Of a stretch of DNA of 64,000 nucleotides, positions 8,044-14,368 are shown piece by piece. The notes under the pieces are model-generated. The model was not told where the DNA came from, ran no database searches, and saw nothing but the letters and a program-made list of their open reading frames with translations. The stretch's first letter is position 1; each line of letters starts with the position of its first letter. The stretch is from Sporomusa termitida (GTDB taxonomy: Bacteria > Bacillota > Negativicutes > Sporomusales > Sporomusaceae), in contig NZ_CP036259.1 in NCBI RefSeq assembly GCF_007641255.1, forward strand, positions 4,404,501 to 4,468,500, given 5' to 3'. The position numbers and the translations under genes are program-made.

Positions 8044-8910
8044 ATGCTTGACAAAATGAATGAGGCCCTACGATATATTGAAGAAAATCTAGCTGGTGAT
8101 ATTGACTTTAAAGAAGTAGCTAGACAGGCTTGTTGCTCGGAATATCATTTTAAGAGAATGTTCTCTTTCCTGGCCAATGTTACGTTATCGGAGTATATTC
8201 GCCGCCGGCGCCTGACACTTGCCGCATTTGAGCTTAATAATAGCGATATAAAGGTCATTGACGTCGCTGTTAAATTCGGCTACAATTCGCCAGATGCGTT
8301 TACAAGAGCTTTTCAAATTTTGCATGGTCTAACACCGTCTGAAGCTAAAAGCAAGGGACAGGTATTAAAGGCCTATCCCCGCATGACCTTTCAGTTGTCA
8401 ATTAAAGGAGGTAACGAAATGAACTATCGCATCGTAGAAAAAAAAGCTTTTCACATCATTGGCATCAAAAAAAGAGTTCCTATAGTTTTTCACGGGATTA
8501 ACCCTGATATTGCTGCTATGTGGCAATCATTAGATACTGAGACTATAGCTAAACTAAAAAGCCTTTCAAACATTGACCCTGCAGGGCTAATTAGCGCATC
8601 TACAAACTTCTCCGAAGGCAGGCTGGAGGAGAAAGGCGAACTTGACCATTATATTGGCGTAGCGACAACTAAGGATTGTCCTGACAACCTGATGCGACTG
8701 GAAGTACCCGCGTTAATGTGGGCCGTATTTACAGCAGTTGGGCCCTTTCCTGAGACACTTCAAGATGTATGGGGACGCATCTATTCTGAATGGTTACCTT
8801 CCTCACACTATGAATTAACGGAAGGACCAGAAATCTTATGGAACGAGCATAAAGATGTAACCACACTGAATTTTAAAAGTGAGATATGGCTGCCGATTTT
8901 GAAAAAATAG
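8044..8910 (+). CDS. AraC family regulator with GyrI-like effector domain
   Basis: A 288-aa regulator of the same design as its divergent neighbour. The AraC DNA-binding domain lies at about residues 8-105 ([21 protein letters not shown] and [20 protein letters not shown]), and a GyrI-like ligand domain from residue 126 ([16 protein letters not shown]) to the end. The start ATG at 8044 has GAGGAGG 7 nt upstream. A second strong ribosome site lies inside the gene just before Met126 (see next entry). The gene sits between two direct copies of the MITE-like repeat. Targets are unknown. Confidence 0.93.
   Translation: MLDKMNEALRYIEENLAGDIDFKEVARQACCSEYHFKRMFSFLANVTLSEYIRRRRLTLAAFELNNSDIKVIDVAVKFGYNSPDAFTRAFQILHGLTPSEAKSKGQVLKAYPRMTFQLSIKGGNEMNYRIVEKKAFHIIGIKKRVPIVFHGINPDIAAMWQSLDTETIAKLKSLSNIDPAGLISASTNFSEGRLEEKGELDHYIGVATTKDCPDNLMRLEVPALMWAVFTAVGPFPETLQDVWGRIYSEWLPSSHYELTEGPEILWNEHKDVTTLNFKSEIWLPILKK
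8404..8421 (+). promoter_or_regulatory. strong internal ribosome binding site inside AraC gene
   Basis: AAAGGAGGT followed 6 nt later by an in-frame ATG (8419). This lies exactly at the border between the DNA-binding domain and the effector domain, and could yield a separate 163-aa GyrI-like protein. The same bases encode the KGGNEM linker, so the match may partly reflect coding sequence. Confidence 0.5.
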
Positions 8911-8918
8911 TTAGGCGA

Positions 8919-9076
8919 GACAAGGGGACAGGTTCATTGTCCCAATAGATTCCATCATTCGATATCCCTGTTATCCTTGCTAACTGCCTTAGCAAGACAT
9001 CCTTCTATGCCGTATTGGTGGGATTTCGACATATTCTCGATAAAGCGGAGGGACAACTAACCTGTCCCCTCGTCCC
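8919..9076. mobile_element. MITE-like element, copy 2
   Basis: Homologous to 7777-7938 over its whole length and in the same orientation. The left end GACAAGGGGACAGGTT pairs with the right end AACCTGTCCCCTCGTC (one mismatch). It begins 9 nt after the stop of the AraC gene, which is therefore bracketed by direct copies. Confidence 0.85.
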
Positions 9077-9124
9077 TCCCCCCCTATTACCTCTAAAAAC
9101 TCCCTGCCGGCTAGTCATCTGTAC

Positions 9125-9152
9125 TTGCATTTTACTGCAAACAGGCTATAAT
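9125..9152 (+). promoter_or_regulatory. promoter of the candidate structured RNA
   Basis: TTGCAT at 9125-9130, 16 nt, then a consensus TATAAT at 9147-9152. No coding sequence follows for over 450 nt, so the product appears to be a noncoding or leader RNA. Confidence 0.6.
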
Positions 9153-9503
9153 TAGAAATAGGTGGAAATTAAAAAGGTCGACGTGACCTGAAAGTGCGCC
9201 AACACTTTCAGGCCCGCGCAAGGTGCCGTAACACCTACACGTAACAGCCAAGCTGTCCACGACGACATTTCTATTATACACCGTGCTTCTGCCGCCGCAC
9301 AAGCGGGGAGCGCGGGGTTAATAGCCGTTGCCGCCGGCGCCGCCGGGCTGTGAGTGCGACTGGACGCAGCAAAGGATTTCGACTATTCTCAGCAGCTGCT
9401 GAGCAGCAGCGGCGCAAACAGGGATTACCGGTTTGTGGTCGCCTTGTTGTTCAGGCCGGATATGCCGGCTTATTGGCGCTGAATATGTAACAGAAATCGA
9501 ACC
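9153..9503 (+). ncRNA. candidate structured RNA: four-way junction followed by GC-rich region
   Basis: The 5' part folds on paper into a four-way junction. P1 pairs 9177-9185 with 9258-9266 (GTCG/CGAC and CGTG/CACG around an A-A mismatch). Hairpin 2 is 9187-9212 (10 bp, loop CGCCAA). Hairpin 3 is 9221-9236 (5 bp, loop CCGTAA). Hairpin 4 is 9244-9256 (5 bp, loop CAA). A further outer pairing, TAGAAAT with ATTTCTA (9153-9159/9267-9273), encloses it. Downstream to 9503 is GC-rich sequence with a small palindrome (CAGCAGCTGCTG) and no convincing gene. A strong terminator at 9504 ends the unit. It matches no riboswitch or housekeeping RNA I know: RNase P, tmRNA and 6S signatures are absent. Confidence 0.5.
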
Positions 9504-9545
9504 AAGACGCATGTGTAGGGTAAACCCTTTGCATGCGTCTTTTTA
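9504..9545 (+). terminator. intrinsic terminator of the RNA unit
   Basis: AAGACGCATG pairs with CATGCGTCTT, with an inner AGGGT/ACCCT stem and a T-tract after it. It lies 62 nt before the next gene, so it either ends an independent RNA or attenuates that gene. Confidence 0.85.
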
Positions 9546-9607
9546 ATTTCCCCCTGTAAAAAAGCTGACGGCTATACGGCCGCAGTCTGAATATAGGGGG
9601 TATATAT

Positions 9608-10039
9608 ATGTCTGACCAATTAACGGCATCCGGCTCAGCTTCTGGCCCGGGGCTGGTGTCCGCCCTGCCGGCGGAGCGGGACTGGGCGCCGCAGCAGCCC
9701 GGAGCCGAACCGGACGACCGGCTTATGCTGCAAAGCATCTTAAACGAGACCTTTAATCAGTATATCTTTACCAGGGTGGACAATATCCTCAAACTGGCCG
9801 GCACCAACGATGCCGGCTACAGTAAGACGGTCAGTAAGGTCGGCGCCATTCTGGACCGGCTGCTGGCCCTGGCCGGGGAACTGGAGGGCCAGTATCCGGA
9901 ACTGCTGGAGCTGGTCATGGATTTCGAGTCGTTCACCGCCCTGGAATCGGGCCAGTCGGCAGAAATCGCCTACAAGCAGGGCTTGCGGGACTGCAGCCAG
10001 ATCCACCAGGAGTTTATGACCTTCCTGCAGCAGCGCTAG
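9608..10039 (+). CDS. hypothetical protein, 143 aa
   Basis: Family not recognised. The first 35 residues are Gly/Ala/Pro/Ser-rich and probably disordered. The rest (LMLQSILNETFNQYIFTR onward) looks all-helical and acidic, with no membrane segment or Cys. The ATG at 9608 follows AGGGGG by 8 nt. It lies downstream of the structured RNA/terminator unit, so transcription may depend on read-through, and ends before an 18-bp terminator hairpin. It is more GC-rich than its neighbours in this accessory stretch. Confidence 0.75.
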   Translation: MSDQLTASGSASGPGLVSALPAERDWAPQQPGAEPDDRLMLQSILNETFNQYIFTRVDNILKLAGTNDAGYSKTVSKVGAILDRLLALAGELEGQYPELLELVMDFESFTALESGQSAEIAYKQGLRDCSQIHQEFMTFLQQR

Positions 10040-10077
10040 GCTGGAAGTCCAGTGCATAATTCCTCCGATTAAGCGTC

Positions 10078-10119
10078 TAATGAAGGATAGCGGGCAAAAT
10101 AGCCCGCTATCATTCATTA
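10078..10119. terminator. 18-bp hairpin between convergent genes
   Basis: TAATGAAGGATAGCGGGC pairs with GCCCGCTATCATTCATTA (17 of 18), loop 6 nt. It lies between the convergent 9608 and 10826 genes and probably terminates both. Confidence 0.75.
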
Positions 10120-10175
10120 AAGGAAAAGTGGCCCCCTTTTCCTATTTTCGCCCGCTCAGAGCCGCTTTCCTGGAA

Positions 10176-10826
10176 CTAAATAATGCAGCCAATCTTGTTG
10201 TTTAAGATTTTAACAAACGTTTTGCGAATAAAGGTATCGGAATAGAATTTCTCGCACAGTTCTTTTAGCTGCCGGGGAGTAAGTCCGATATCTTCTGCCA
10301 GCACTTCCGGAAATTCCTGCTCTGCCAAAATATGCTGAGCGATTGCCTGGGTGCTGGTAAATAAACCAATATGCAAAATGGTGCTGCCACCGTACCAGGT
10401 TTCGTTAAAACGGCGGCAAAAATGCTGCAAAGCCGTACGGCAAGCACTTTCATTCAACTCCCAGCAGCTAACCAGCTCTTCTATCGTTGACAGCATTGCC
10501 GCTGCATCTTCCCTATTCAGCTGTTGAATGGAAGCCAGTAGTTCCTGCGTAGATGCAATGGGAATTAACAGTTCCTCATTTTCCTCATACATAATAAAAT
10601 AGAAAGCCAGCGGTACGTATATGTACAACAAGAACCCCAGTAATGCTTTACTGTCAGGATAGCACGCCCAGTTATTATCCAGGGTCTTTCTAGGATAATC
10701 AATGAGCGTCGTATTAACAAATAAAACCTGCTGAGGATCAGCCTTATCGTCAAAATGACTTTGCCATACATCCCTTTTTCCGGCTAACGTACCTTCCCAG
10801 TAATAGTGGCTATTGTATTTGCACAT
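10176..10826 (-). CDS. hypothetical protein, 216 aa
   Basis: I do not recognise this protein. It is soluble apart from one hydrophobic stretch (ALLGFLLYIYVPLAFYFIMY, about residues 61-80). A helical acidic region follows (EENEELLIPIASTQELLASI), and the C-terminal third contains LTPRQLKELCEKFYSD. The start ATG at 10826 is preceded by GTGAGGTGTT. It lies just downstream of the S4 paralogue on the same strand (31 nt gap), so it may be cotranscribed with that gene and share its Fur-type control. Confidence 0.7.
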   Translation of the reverse strand: MCKYNSHYYWEGTLAGKRDVWQSHFDDKADPQQVLFVNTTLIDYPRKTLDNNWACYPDSKALLGFLLYIYVPLAFYFIMYEENEELLIPIASTQELLASIQQLNREDAAAMLSTIEELVSCWELNESACRTALQHFCRRFNETWYGGSTILHIGLFTSTQAIAQHILAEQEFPEVLAEDIGLTPRQLKELCEKFYSDTFIRKTFVKILNNKIGCII

Positions 10827-10857
10827 GATAACACCTCACAGGGTTGATTGTCTGTAC

Positions 10858-11451
10858 TTAGCGCGAATACAACTCGATAATATGAATTTCATTGACTTCA
10901 ATTGGCAATTCTTCCCGATTGGGCTGGCGCAGCAGCGTTCCGCTAAAATCGTCGTAGTTCTTCTCAATATAGGGCAAATTAAAGGATCTGAGGTCGCGAA
11001 AATTGCTGACAAACATTTCGTTGTTACGGAATTTCTCCTGCAAGCTGACAACATCACCTACTGCAACAGCATAGGACGGAATATCAACGCGTTTCCCATT
11101 GACTTGAATGTGGCCATGGTTAACCATTTGGCGCGCTTGTCGTATGGAATTGGCAAAGCCGATACGGTAGACCAGATTATCAAGACGGCATTCCAGCGCT
11201 TTTAATAGGACAAGACCGCTGACGTCCCGGCTGTTCAGGGCTTTTTGCATATACCGGGCAAACTGTTTTTCCAGTACTCCATAATAAGCTTTCAACTTTT
11301 GTTTTTCCAGCAGCTGAATGCCGTAGTTAGAGATTTTTTTATTAATTCGCCTGCCTGCTTTTTCAAGGCGGTTGAGGGCTTTAGGGTGACCGCAGATGTT
11401 TACGCCAAAACGGCGGCAAAGTTTAAACCGGGGCTTTGTTTGAGTTGCCAA
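10858..11451 (-). CDS. rpsD: 30S ribosomal protein S4 paralogue
   Basis: A full-length S4 (197 aa) with the N-terminal domain ([20 protein letters not shown]) and an S4 RNA-binding domain ([33 protein letters not shown]). S4 binds 16S rRNA and nucleates small-subunit assembly. It stands alone, outside any ribosomal operon. It keeps only two cysteines in the segment where zinc-binding S4 has four, so it looks like a zinc-independent form. Start TTG at 11451 with AAGGAA about 11 nt upstream. A long Fur-type palindrome covers its promoter, which suggests metal-controlled expression as a substitute for a Zn-type S4 encoded elsewhere; that is inference. Confidence 0.93.
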   Translation of the reverse strand: MATQTKPRFKLCRRFGVNICGHPKALNRLEKAGRRINKKISNYGIQLLEKQKLKAYYGVLEKQFARYMQKALNSRDVSGLVLLKALECRLDNLVYRIGFANSIRQARQMVNHGHIQVNGKRVDIPSYAVAVGDVVSLQEKFRNNEMFVSNFRDLRSFNLPYIEKNYDDFSGTLLRQPNREELPIEVNEIHIIELYSR

Positions 11452-11523
11452 AATACAATCATTCCTTTCGCAAAAGCTGTTTATTCTTAGTTATATGAAC
11501 TGGCTGACCTACATACTTTAATA

Positions 11524-11552
11524 AGTATAACATCATTGATAATGATATTCAA
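11524..11552 (-). promoter_or_regulatory. promoter of S4 paralogue
   Basis: On the minus strand TTGAAT (11552-11547), a 17-nt spacer, then TATACT (11529-11524). The spacer and -35 box are buried in the Fur-type palindrome. Confidence 0.65.
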
Positions 11553-11570
11553 TATCATTATCAATGATGT
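11530..11570. promoter_or_regulatory. Fur-family operator (41-bp perfect palindrome)
   Basis: ACATCATTGATAATGATATT and its exact reverse complement around a single central base. It contains two overlapping copies of the Fur-box half-site pattern TGATAAT. It covers the -35 region and spacer of the S4 paralogue promoter, the usual geometry for repression. Which family member binds (Fur, Zur or PerR) cannot be told from sequence; one Fur/PerR-type gene is at 23910-24341. Confidence 0.8.
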
Positions 11571-11819
11571 TTGCATGCTGTGAGCTGTTCTTCAGAGACA
11601 GGCTTAAAACAGACTTTTGGAGGTAGAAGCATCTTCCTGCTTAAAAAGCCATAAAAATACCGACTTTGGCAAGTAAAGAGGACTTTACTCAGCATTGGTG
11701 TAGACTCGCAGGGACAGCTCGCCTGAGTACCTTAATCCTATTTTTTTATACTAATATTGCTTACCAGAAAAAATATAAGTTCCTACAATTATTTTGCAGA
11801 ACTTGCTGTATTCCAGCTG
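11571..11819. repeat. intergenic region with repeat shared with 15354-15465
   Basis: No gene is supported here. From about 11702 (GACTCGCAGGGAC) to 11815 the sequence resembles 15354-15465: same GACTCGCAGGGAC start, then a TTACCA, AAGTTCCT and CAGAAC block that forms a weak hairpin. I infer a second family of interspersed noncoding repeats. Confidence 0.5.
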
Positions 11820-11949
11820 GAAACCAAAGGATACCCTGCTTATCTGCAAGGGAGAATTGTGCAAACAACCGGTCGGTGAATATCTTCGCCCGGGCACTCA
11901 TCTGCCCCATGTAAACCGGCGGGCCGAGAACAAGAAATTCACACCTTAG
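11820..11949 (-). pseudogene. fragment of a flavodoxin-like NAD(P)H:FMN reductase
   Basis: One minus-strand frame reads [20 protein letters not shown] then [16 protein letters not shown]. This closely resembles the central flavin-binding part ([16 protein letters not shown]) of iron-sulfur flavoproteins/NADPH-dependent FMN reductases. There is no start and no N-terminal part; the piece begins right after the racemase stop and fades into repeat sequence. It looks like a decayed remnant. Confidence 0.55.
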
Positions 11950-11950
11950 A

Positions 11951-12643
11951 CTATTTTAATGCATATTCCACTGCGGCAACGGCATGCAGCCTGGTTGTAT
12001 CAAAAACCGGGATTTCAACATCGGCCTGCCTTATCAGCAAAGGGATTTCCGTACAGCCTAATACAACTCCCGCTGCCCCGTTTGCCGCCAGCTTATCGAT
12101 GATGGTGGTAAACCGCGTCCTGGAATCAGGCCGGATCATTCCCTGGCACAATTCATGGTAAATCACATGATGAACGAATTCTCTTTCCGCTTCATCGGGA
12201 ATCACTACGGTTATATCAAATTTTTCTTGCAGGACCTGCTTATAGAAGTCTTGTTCCATCGTGAATTTAGTCCCCAGGAGGCCAACCTTTTTCATTCCCT
12301 GTTGGGCAATGGTGTGTCCTGTTACTTCGGCAATATGCAATACCTTGATGCCGGCTCGCGTCTCTATGTCAGCTGCCGTTTTGTGCATCGTGTTCGTACA
12401 GATAACCACAAAATCAGCACCGCCGTTTTTCAGCCTGGCAGCGGCAGCTACCATGATATCGGTCAGTTTGTCCCAGCGGTTTTGATGCTGCAAGGTTTCT
12501 ATTTCCTCAAAATCGACGGAATACATCAGGCATTGGGCCGAATGAAGCCCGCCCAGCTTCAGGGCAACCGTTTCATTGATCAGCCTGTAATATTCCAGTG
12601 ACGACTCCCAGCTCATACCGCCGATCAATCCGATTGTTTTCAA
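11951..12643 (-). CDS. aspartate/glutamate racemase family protein
   Basis: A 230-aa amino acid racemase of the Asp/Glu/hydantoin family. The start [20 protein letters not shown] is the aspartate racemase signature. The paired catalytic cysteines are C82 ([10 protein letters not shown]) and C197 ([11 protein letters not shown]). It probably makes D-aspartate or another D-amino acid; substrate not determinable. The ATG at 12643 follows GGAGATGG. It stands alone downstream of the RAYT/intron element and upstream of a flavoprotein fragment. Confidence 0.93.
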   Translation of the reverse strand: MKTIGLIGGMSWESSLEYYRLINETVALKLGGLHSAQCLMYSVDFEEIETLQHQNRWDKLTDIMVAAAARLKNGGADFVVICTNTMHKTAADIETRAGIKVLHIAEVTGHTIAQQGMKKVGLLGTKFTMEQDFYKQVLQEKFDITVVIPDEAEREFVHHVIYHELCQGMIRPDSRTRFTTIIDKLAANGAAGVVLGCTEIPLLIRQADVEIPVFDTTRLHAVAAVEYALK

Positions 12644-12820
12644 AGTACACCATCTCCTTTGTTTGCTGCCACCAGGGACCAGCAGAACCGCCCCGTACGG
12701 GCTGTTTGGTTAAGCGTATTTCTCAATGACACACCATGCTAAAATTCTATAATGTCTGGTTTATAGCCTCAGGCAATTTTTCTCCATTTAAAAATTTGAA
12801 ATTGTCATCATAGGACGATG

Positions 12821-13455
12821 GTCGAGTAGAGGCCTATCTCGCGACGGCCCCCCTCACAGAACCGGACTTGCCCTATTAAGGCATCCGGCTCTTCATAGCA
12901 GCATTTACTTACGCTTAGCCATAGCTATTGTTTGGCCAACTCAGCTATCCTTGTCAGTTTTGTTTCCAATGGTTTCTCTGCCTCTAGTGCAGCCATTGTT
13001 TCTCTTTCCAAGGGCTCTACTATGTTACGTCCTTCCCTCCGCAGGCATTACCCTGCTTCCTTGGTACTACTACGTAATCCGACTCCCTGCCACTTATTTG
13101 GCTTCCTTGTCTTCAACTTGTCGGCCATACTCCTATCGGAGAGCGGCAGGGTCTCCCAAGTTCACACGGAGTAACAGTGTGTAGCATGCCAAGACCTTCG
13201 ATCCCGGGGCGCCGGGCTTAGCTCGCCTTTATCGCTAAACTCGGTATTGTCTTCTGCTCGTCCCATGCATCGACCTTTCCCATTAGGGATTTCGGGATTC
13301 TACATCTTCAGCTTGCGCTTTCGGCCTACTACCTTTCCTGCCTACGCTTAGACCTGGCGTTACCGCTTCAGTCCCAAGGCTGGATACTGGGTGACTGGCT
13401 AGGCCTTCCCAGGCGGGATTCCCACCCGCTATACTCCGTGTGCTTCTTGGCGCAC
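12821..13455 (-). mobile_element. group II intron, 635 nt, RT-deleted
   Basis: On the minus strand the element starts GTGCGCC at 13455 and ends CTACTCGAC at 12821, the canonical GUGYG...AY ends. It has a GCGGGTGGGAATCCCGC domain I hairpin. Domain V is at 12891-12859 (starts GAGCC, ends GGTTC; AGC triad, strong stem), followed by domain VI. EBS1 GGGACG (13264-13259) is complementary to the last six bases of the 5' exon, CGTCCC (IBS1). I see no clear EBS2, which may point to class C. Only a 23-codon stub of the RT remains. Removal joins CGTCCC to CATCGTCCT, matching the intact copy at 14258-14278. Splicing would need an RT/maturase in trans. Confidence 0.88.
12925..12996 (-). pseudogene. N-terminal stub of group II intron reverse transcriptase
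   Basis: Inside the intron a 23-codon frame reads MAALEAEKPLETKL then TRIAELAKQ and stops. This resembles the very N-terminus of intron-encoded RT/maturases (TKLxRIAExAK), and sits where the ORF normally begins. The sequence then passes within 34 nt into domain V, so the rest of the roughly 400-codon ORF is deleted. Confidence 0.6.
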
Positions 13456-14214
13456 GGGACGTTCCTTTTTTGTCAACTTTTTTGCCACAACACCCCGGGA
13501 GATGCCGGTCACTCTCTCAATCTGGCGAATCGATAATCCCTCCTCTTTTAGTTTTCTTAGCATGGTATCACGCTCGGCTTTTTCCCATGAACCGATCTCG
13601 TGCGGTTCGCACCCATTCGTATATTGCATGATTCTGCGACGAATCTCCCTATCATCTATACTTTGTTTCCCTAAAGGTTCAAACCTATCATCAGTCTCAA
13701 TTTGATGTAGTCGGATCCATTCATCACGCCCGGTTAGCTCTAGCGCAAACCCAGTATCAGTTAAAGATCCGCCAAATAAATACTCTCTATAACTACTAAA
13801 CGGGTATTCTTCCAGTTTATTTACTAGCCCCGCTTTCACCGGATTCTGATGTATATAGCGCTGCAACGGAATAAAATATTCGTCCACTTCTACCGGTACG
13901 CTTTTATAACGACTCGCTATCAGCGCTCCGCTACGTTGATACTTGCGGTTAAAGTACATTGCGTATTTGGTCAGTAGGCGTTTCATAATCAGCGATATAT
14001 CTCCTAGACGCTTTTCCCTCACAAGAAGATGAACGTGATTACTCATTAAACAATAGCTATTCAGCTCAAATACAAGGTCGACTTTCAAGTTCTGTAATGC
14101 CGTCAGAAAATAAATATAATCACTCTCGTCTTCAAATATGTGTTGATGATTAATTCCACGAAATATGATATGATAAAAGCCGCTGCTGCTTAACTGGCGC
14201 GCCTGCCTTCCCAC
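13429..14214 (-). CDS. REP-associated tyrosine transposase (RAYT, Y1_Tnp), 3' end interrupted by group II intron
   Basis: An HUH single-strand transposase related to IS200/IS605 TnpA. The HUH motif is H60-V-H62 (MSNHVHLLV), the catalytic Tyr is Y120 (LQRYIHQNPVKAGLV), and a C-terminal helix-turn-helix is at about 218-245 (GLSIRQIERVTGISRGVV). Start GTG at 14214 after AGAGGTGA. The group II intron sits in phase 0 after codon 253 (13456). Read unspliced, the frame ends eight codons into the intron at 13429 (261 aa). Spliced, it continues at 12820 as HRPMMTISNF and stops at 12788 (263 aa). All catalytic residues lie in exon 1. The gene is bracketed by inverted copies of a 30-nt sequence. Confidence 0.93.
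   Translation of the reverse strand: MGRQARQLSSSGFYHIIFRGINHQHIFEDESDYIYFLTALQNLKVDLVFELNSYCLMSNHVHLLVREKRLGDISLIMKRLLTKYAMYFNRKYQRSGALIASRYKSVPVEVDEYFIPLQRYIHQNPVKAGLVNKLEEYPFSSYREYLFGGSLTDTGFALELTGRDEWIRLHQIETDDRFEPLGKQSIDDREIRRRIMQYTNGCEPHEIGSWEKAERDTMLRKLKEEGLSIRQIERVTGISRGVVAKKLTKKERPVRQEAHGV
13456..13476 (-). repeat. left inverted repeat of RAYT element (part; intron-split)
   Basis: On the minus strand these 21 bases run TTGACAAAAAAGGAACG then TCCC, identical to 14249-14269 on the plus strand. They form the end of exon 1 (codons TKKERP). The remaining 9 bases of the 30-nt repeat (CATCGTCCT) lie at 12820-12812 on the far side of the intron. Confidence 0.88.
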
Positions 14215-14248
14215 TTATCATCACCTCTGGTTCTATTATAACAAATTC

Positions 14249-14278
14249 TTGACAAAAAAGGAACGTCCCCATCGTCCT
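14249..14278 (+). repeat. right inverted repeat of RAYT element (intact)
   Basis: Intact 30-nt copy, TTGACAAAAAAGGAACG followed by TCCCCATCGTCCT, 35 nt upstream of the transposase start. It shows what the left copy looked like before intron insertion. Such inverted REP-like sequences around the gene are characteristic of RAYTs. Confidence 0.85.
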
Positions 14279-14309
14279 TTTTCGCACAGTCTGACGTCCC
14301 TAATTTGTC
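14279..14309 (+). repeat. REP-like repeat, copy 2
   Basis: TTTTCGCACAG, CTGACGTCCC, AATTTGTC: homologous to 6634-6662 and directly abutting the right RAYT repeat. Confidence 0.6.
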
Positions 14310-14345
14310 ATTTCCATTTGTCATTTCCATTTGTCATTCATTTGT
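14303..14345 (+). repeat. short tandem repeat (13-nt unit)
   Basis: ATTTGTCATTTCC is repeated three times in tandem, the third unit diverging into ATTTGTCATTC and a further ATTTGTC. It lies just beyond the 3' end of the DUF2971 gene. Confidence 0.75.
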
Positions 14346-14368
14346 CGTTTAAACAAGATAGTGTTGCA

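Noticed and set aside
9153-9503. RNase P RNA, tmRNA or 6S RNA
   Set aside because: Length was suggestive of RNase P, but the GAGGAAAGTCC and ACAGAA/ACCGC core signatures are missing, as are the tmRNA ends and the 6S open-bubble arrangement.
9318-9512. 64-codon minus-strand frame ending GGAGGNGY
   Set aside because: Its start lies inside the terminator stem and lacks a ribosome site; the region reads better as the 3' part of a plus-strand RNA unit.
11666-11914. 82-codon plus-strand open frame
   Set aside because: Spans the GACTCGCAGGGAC repeat and the antisense of a flavoprotein fragment; no recognisable protein features.
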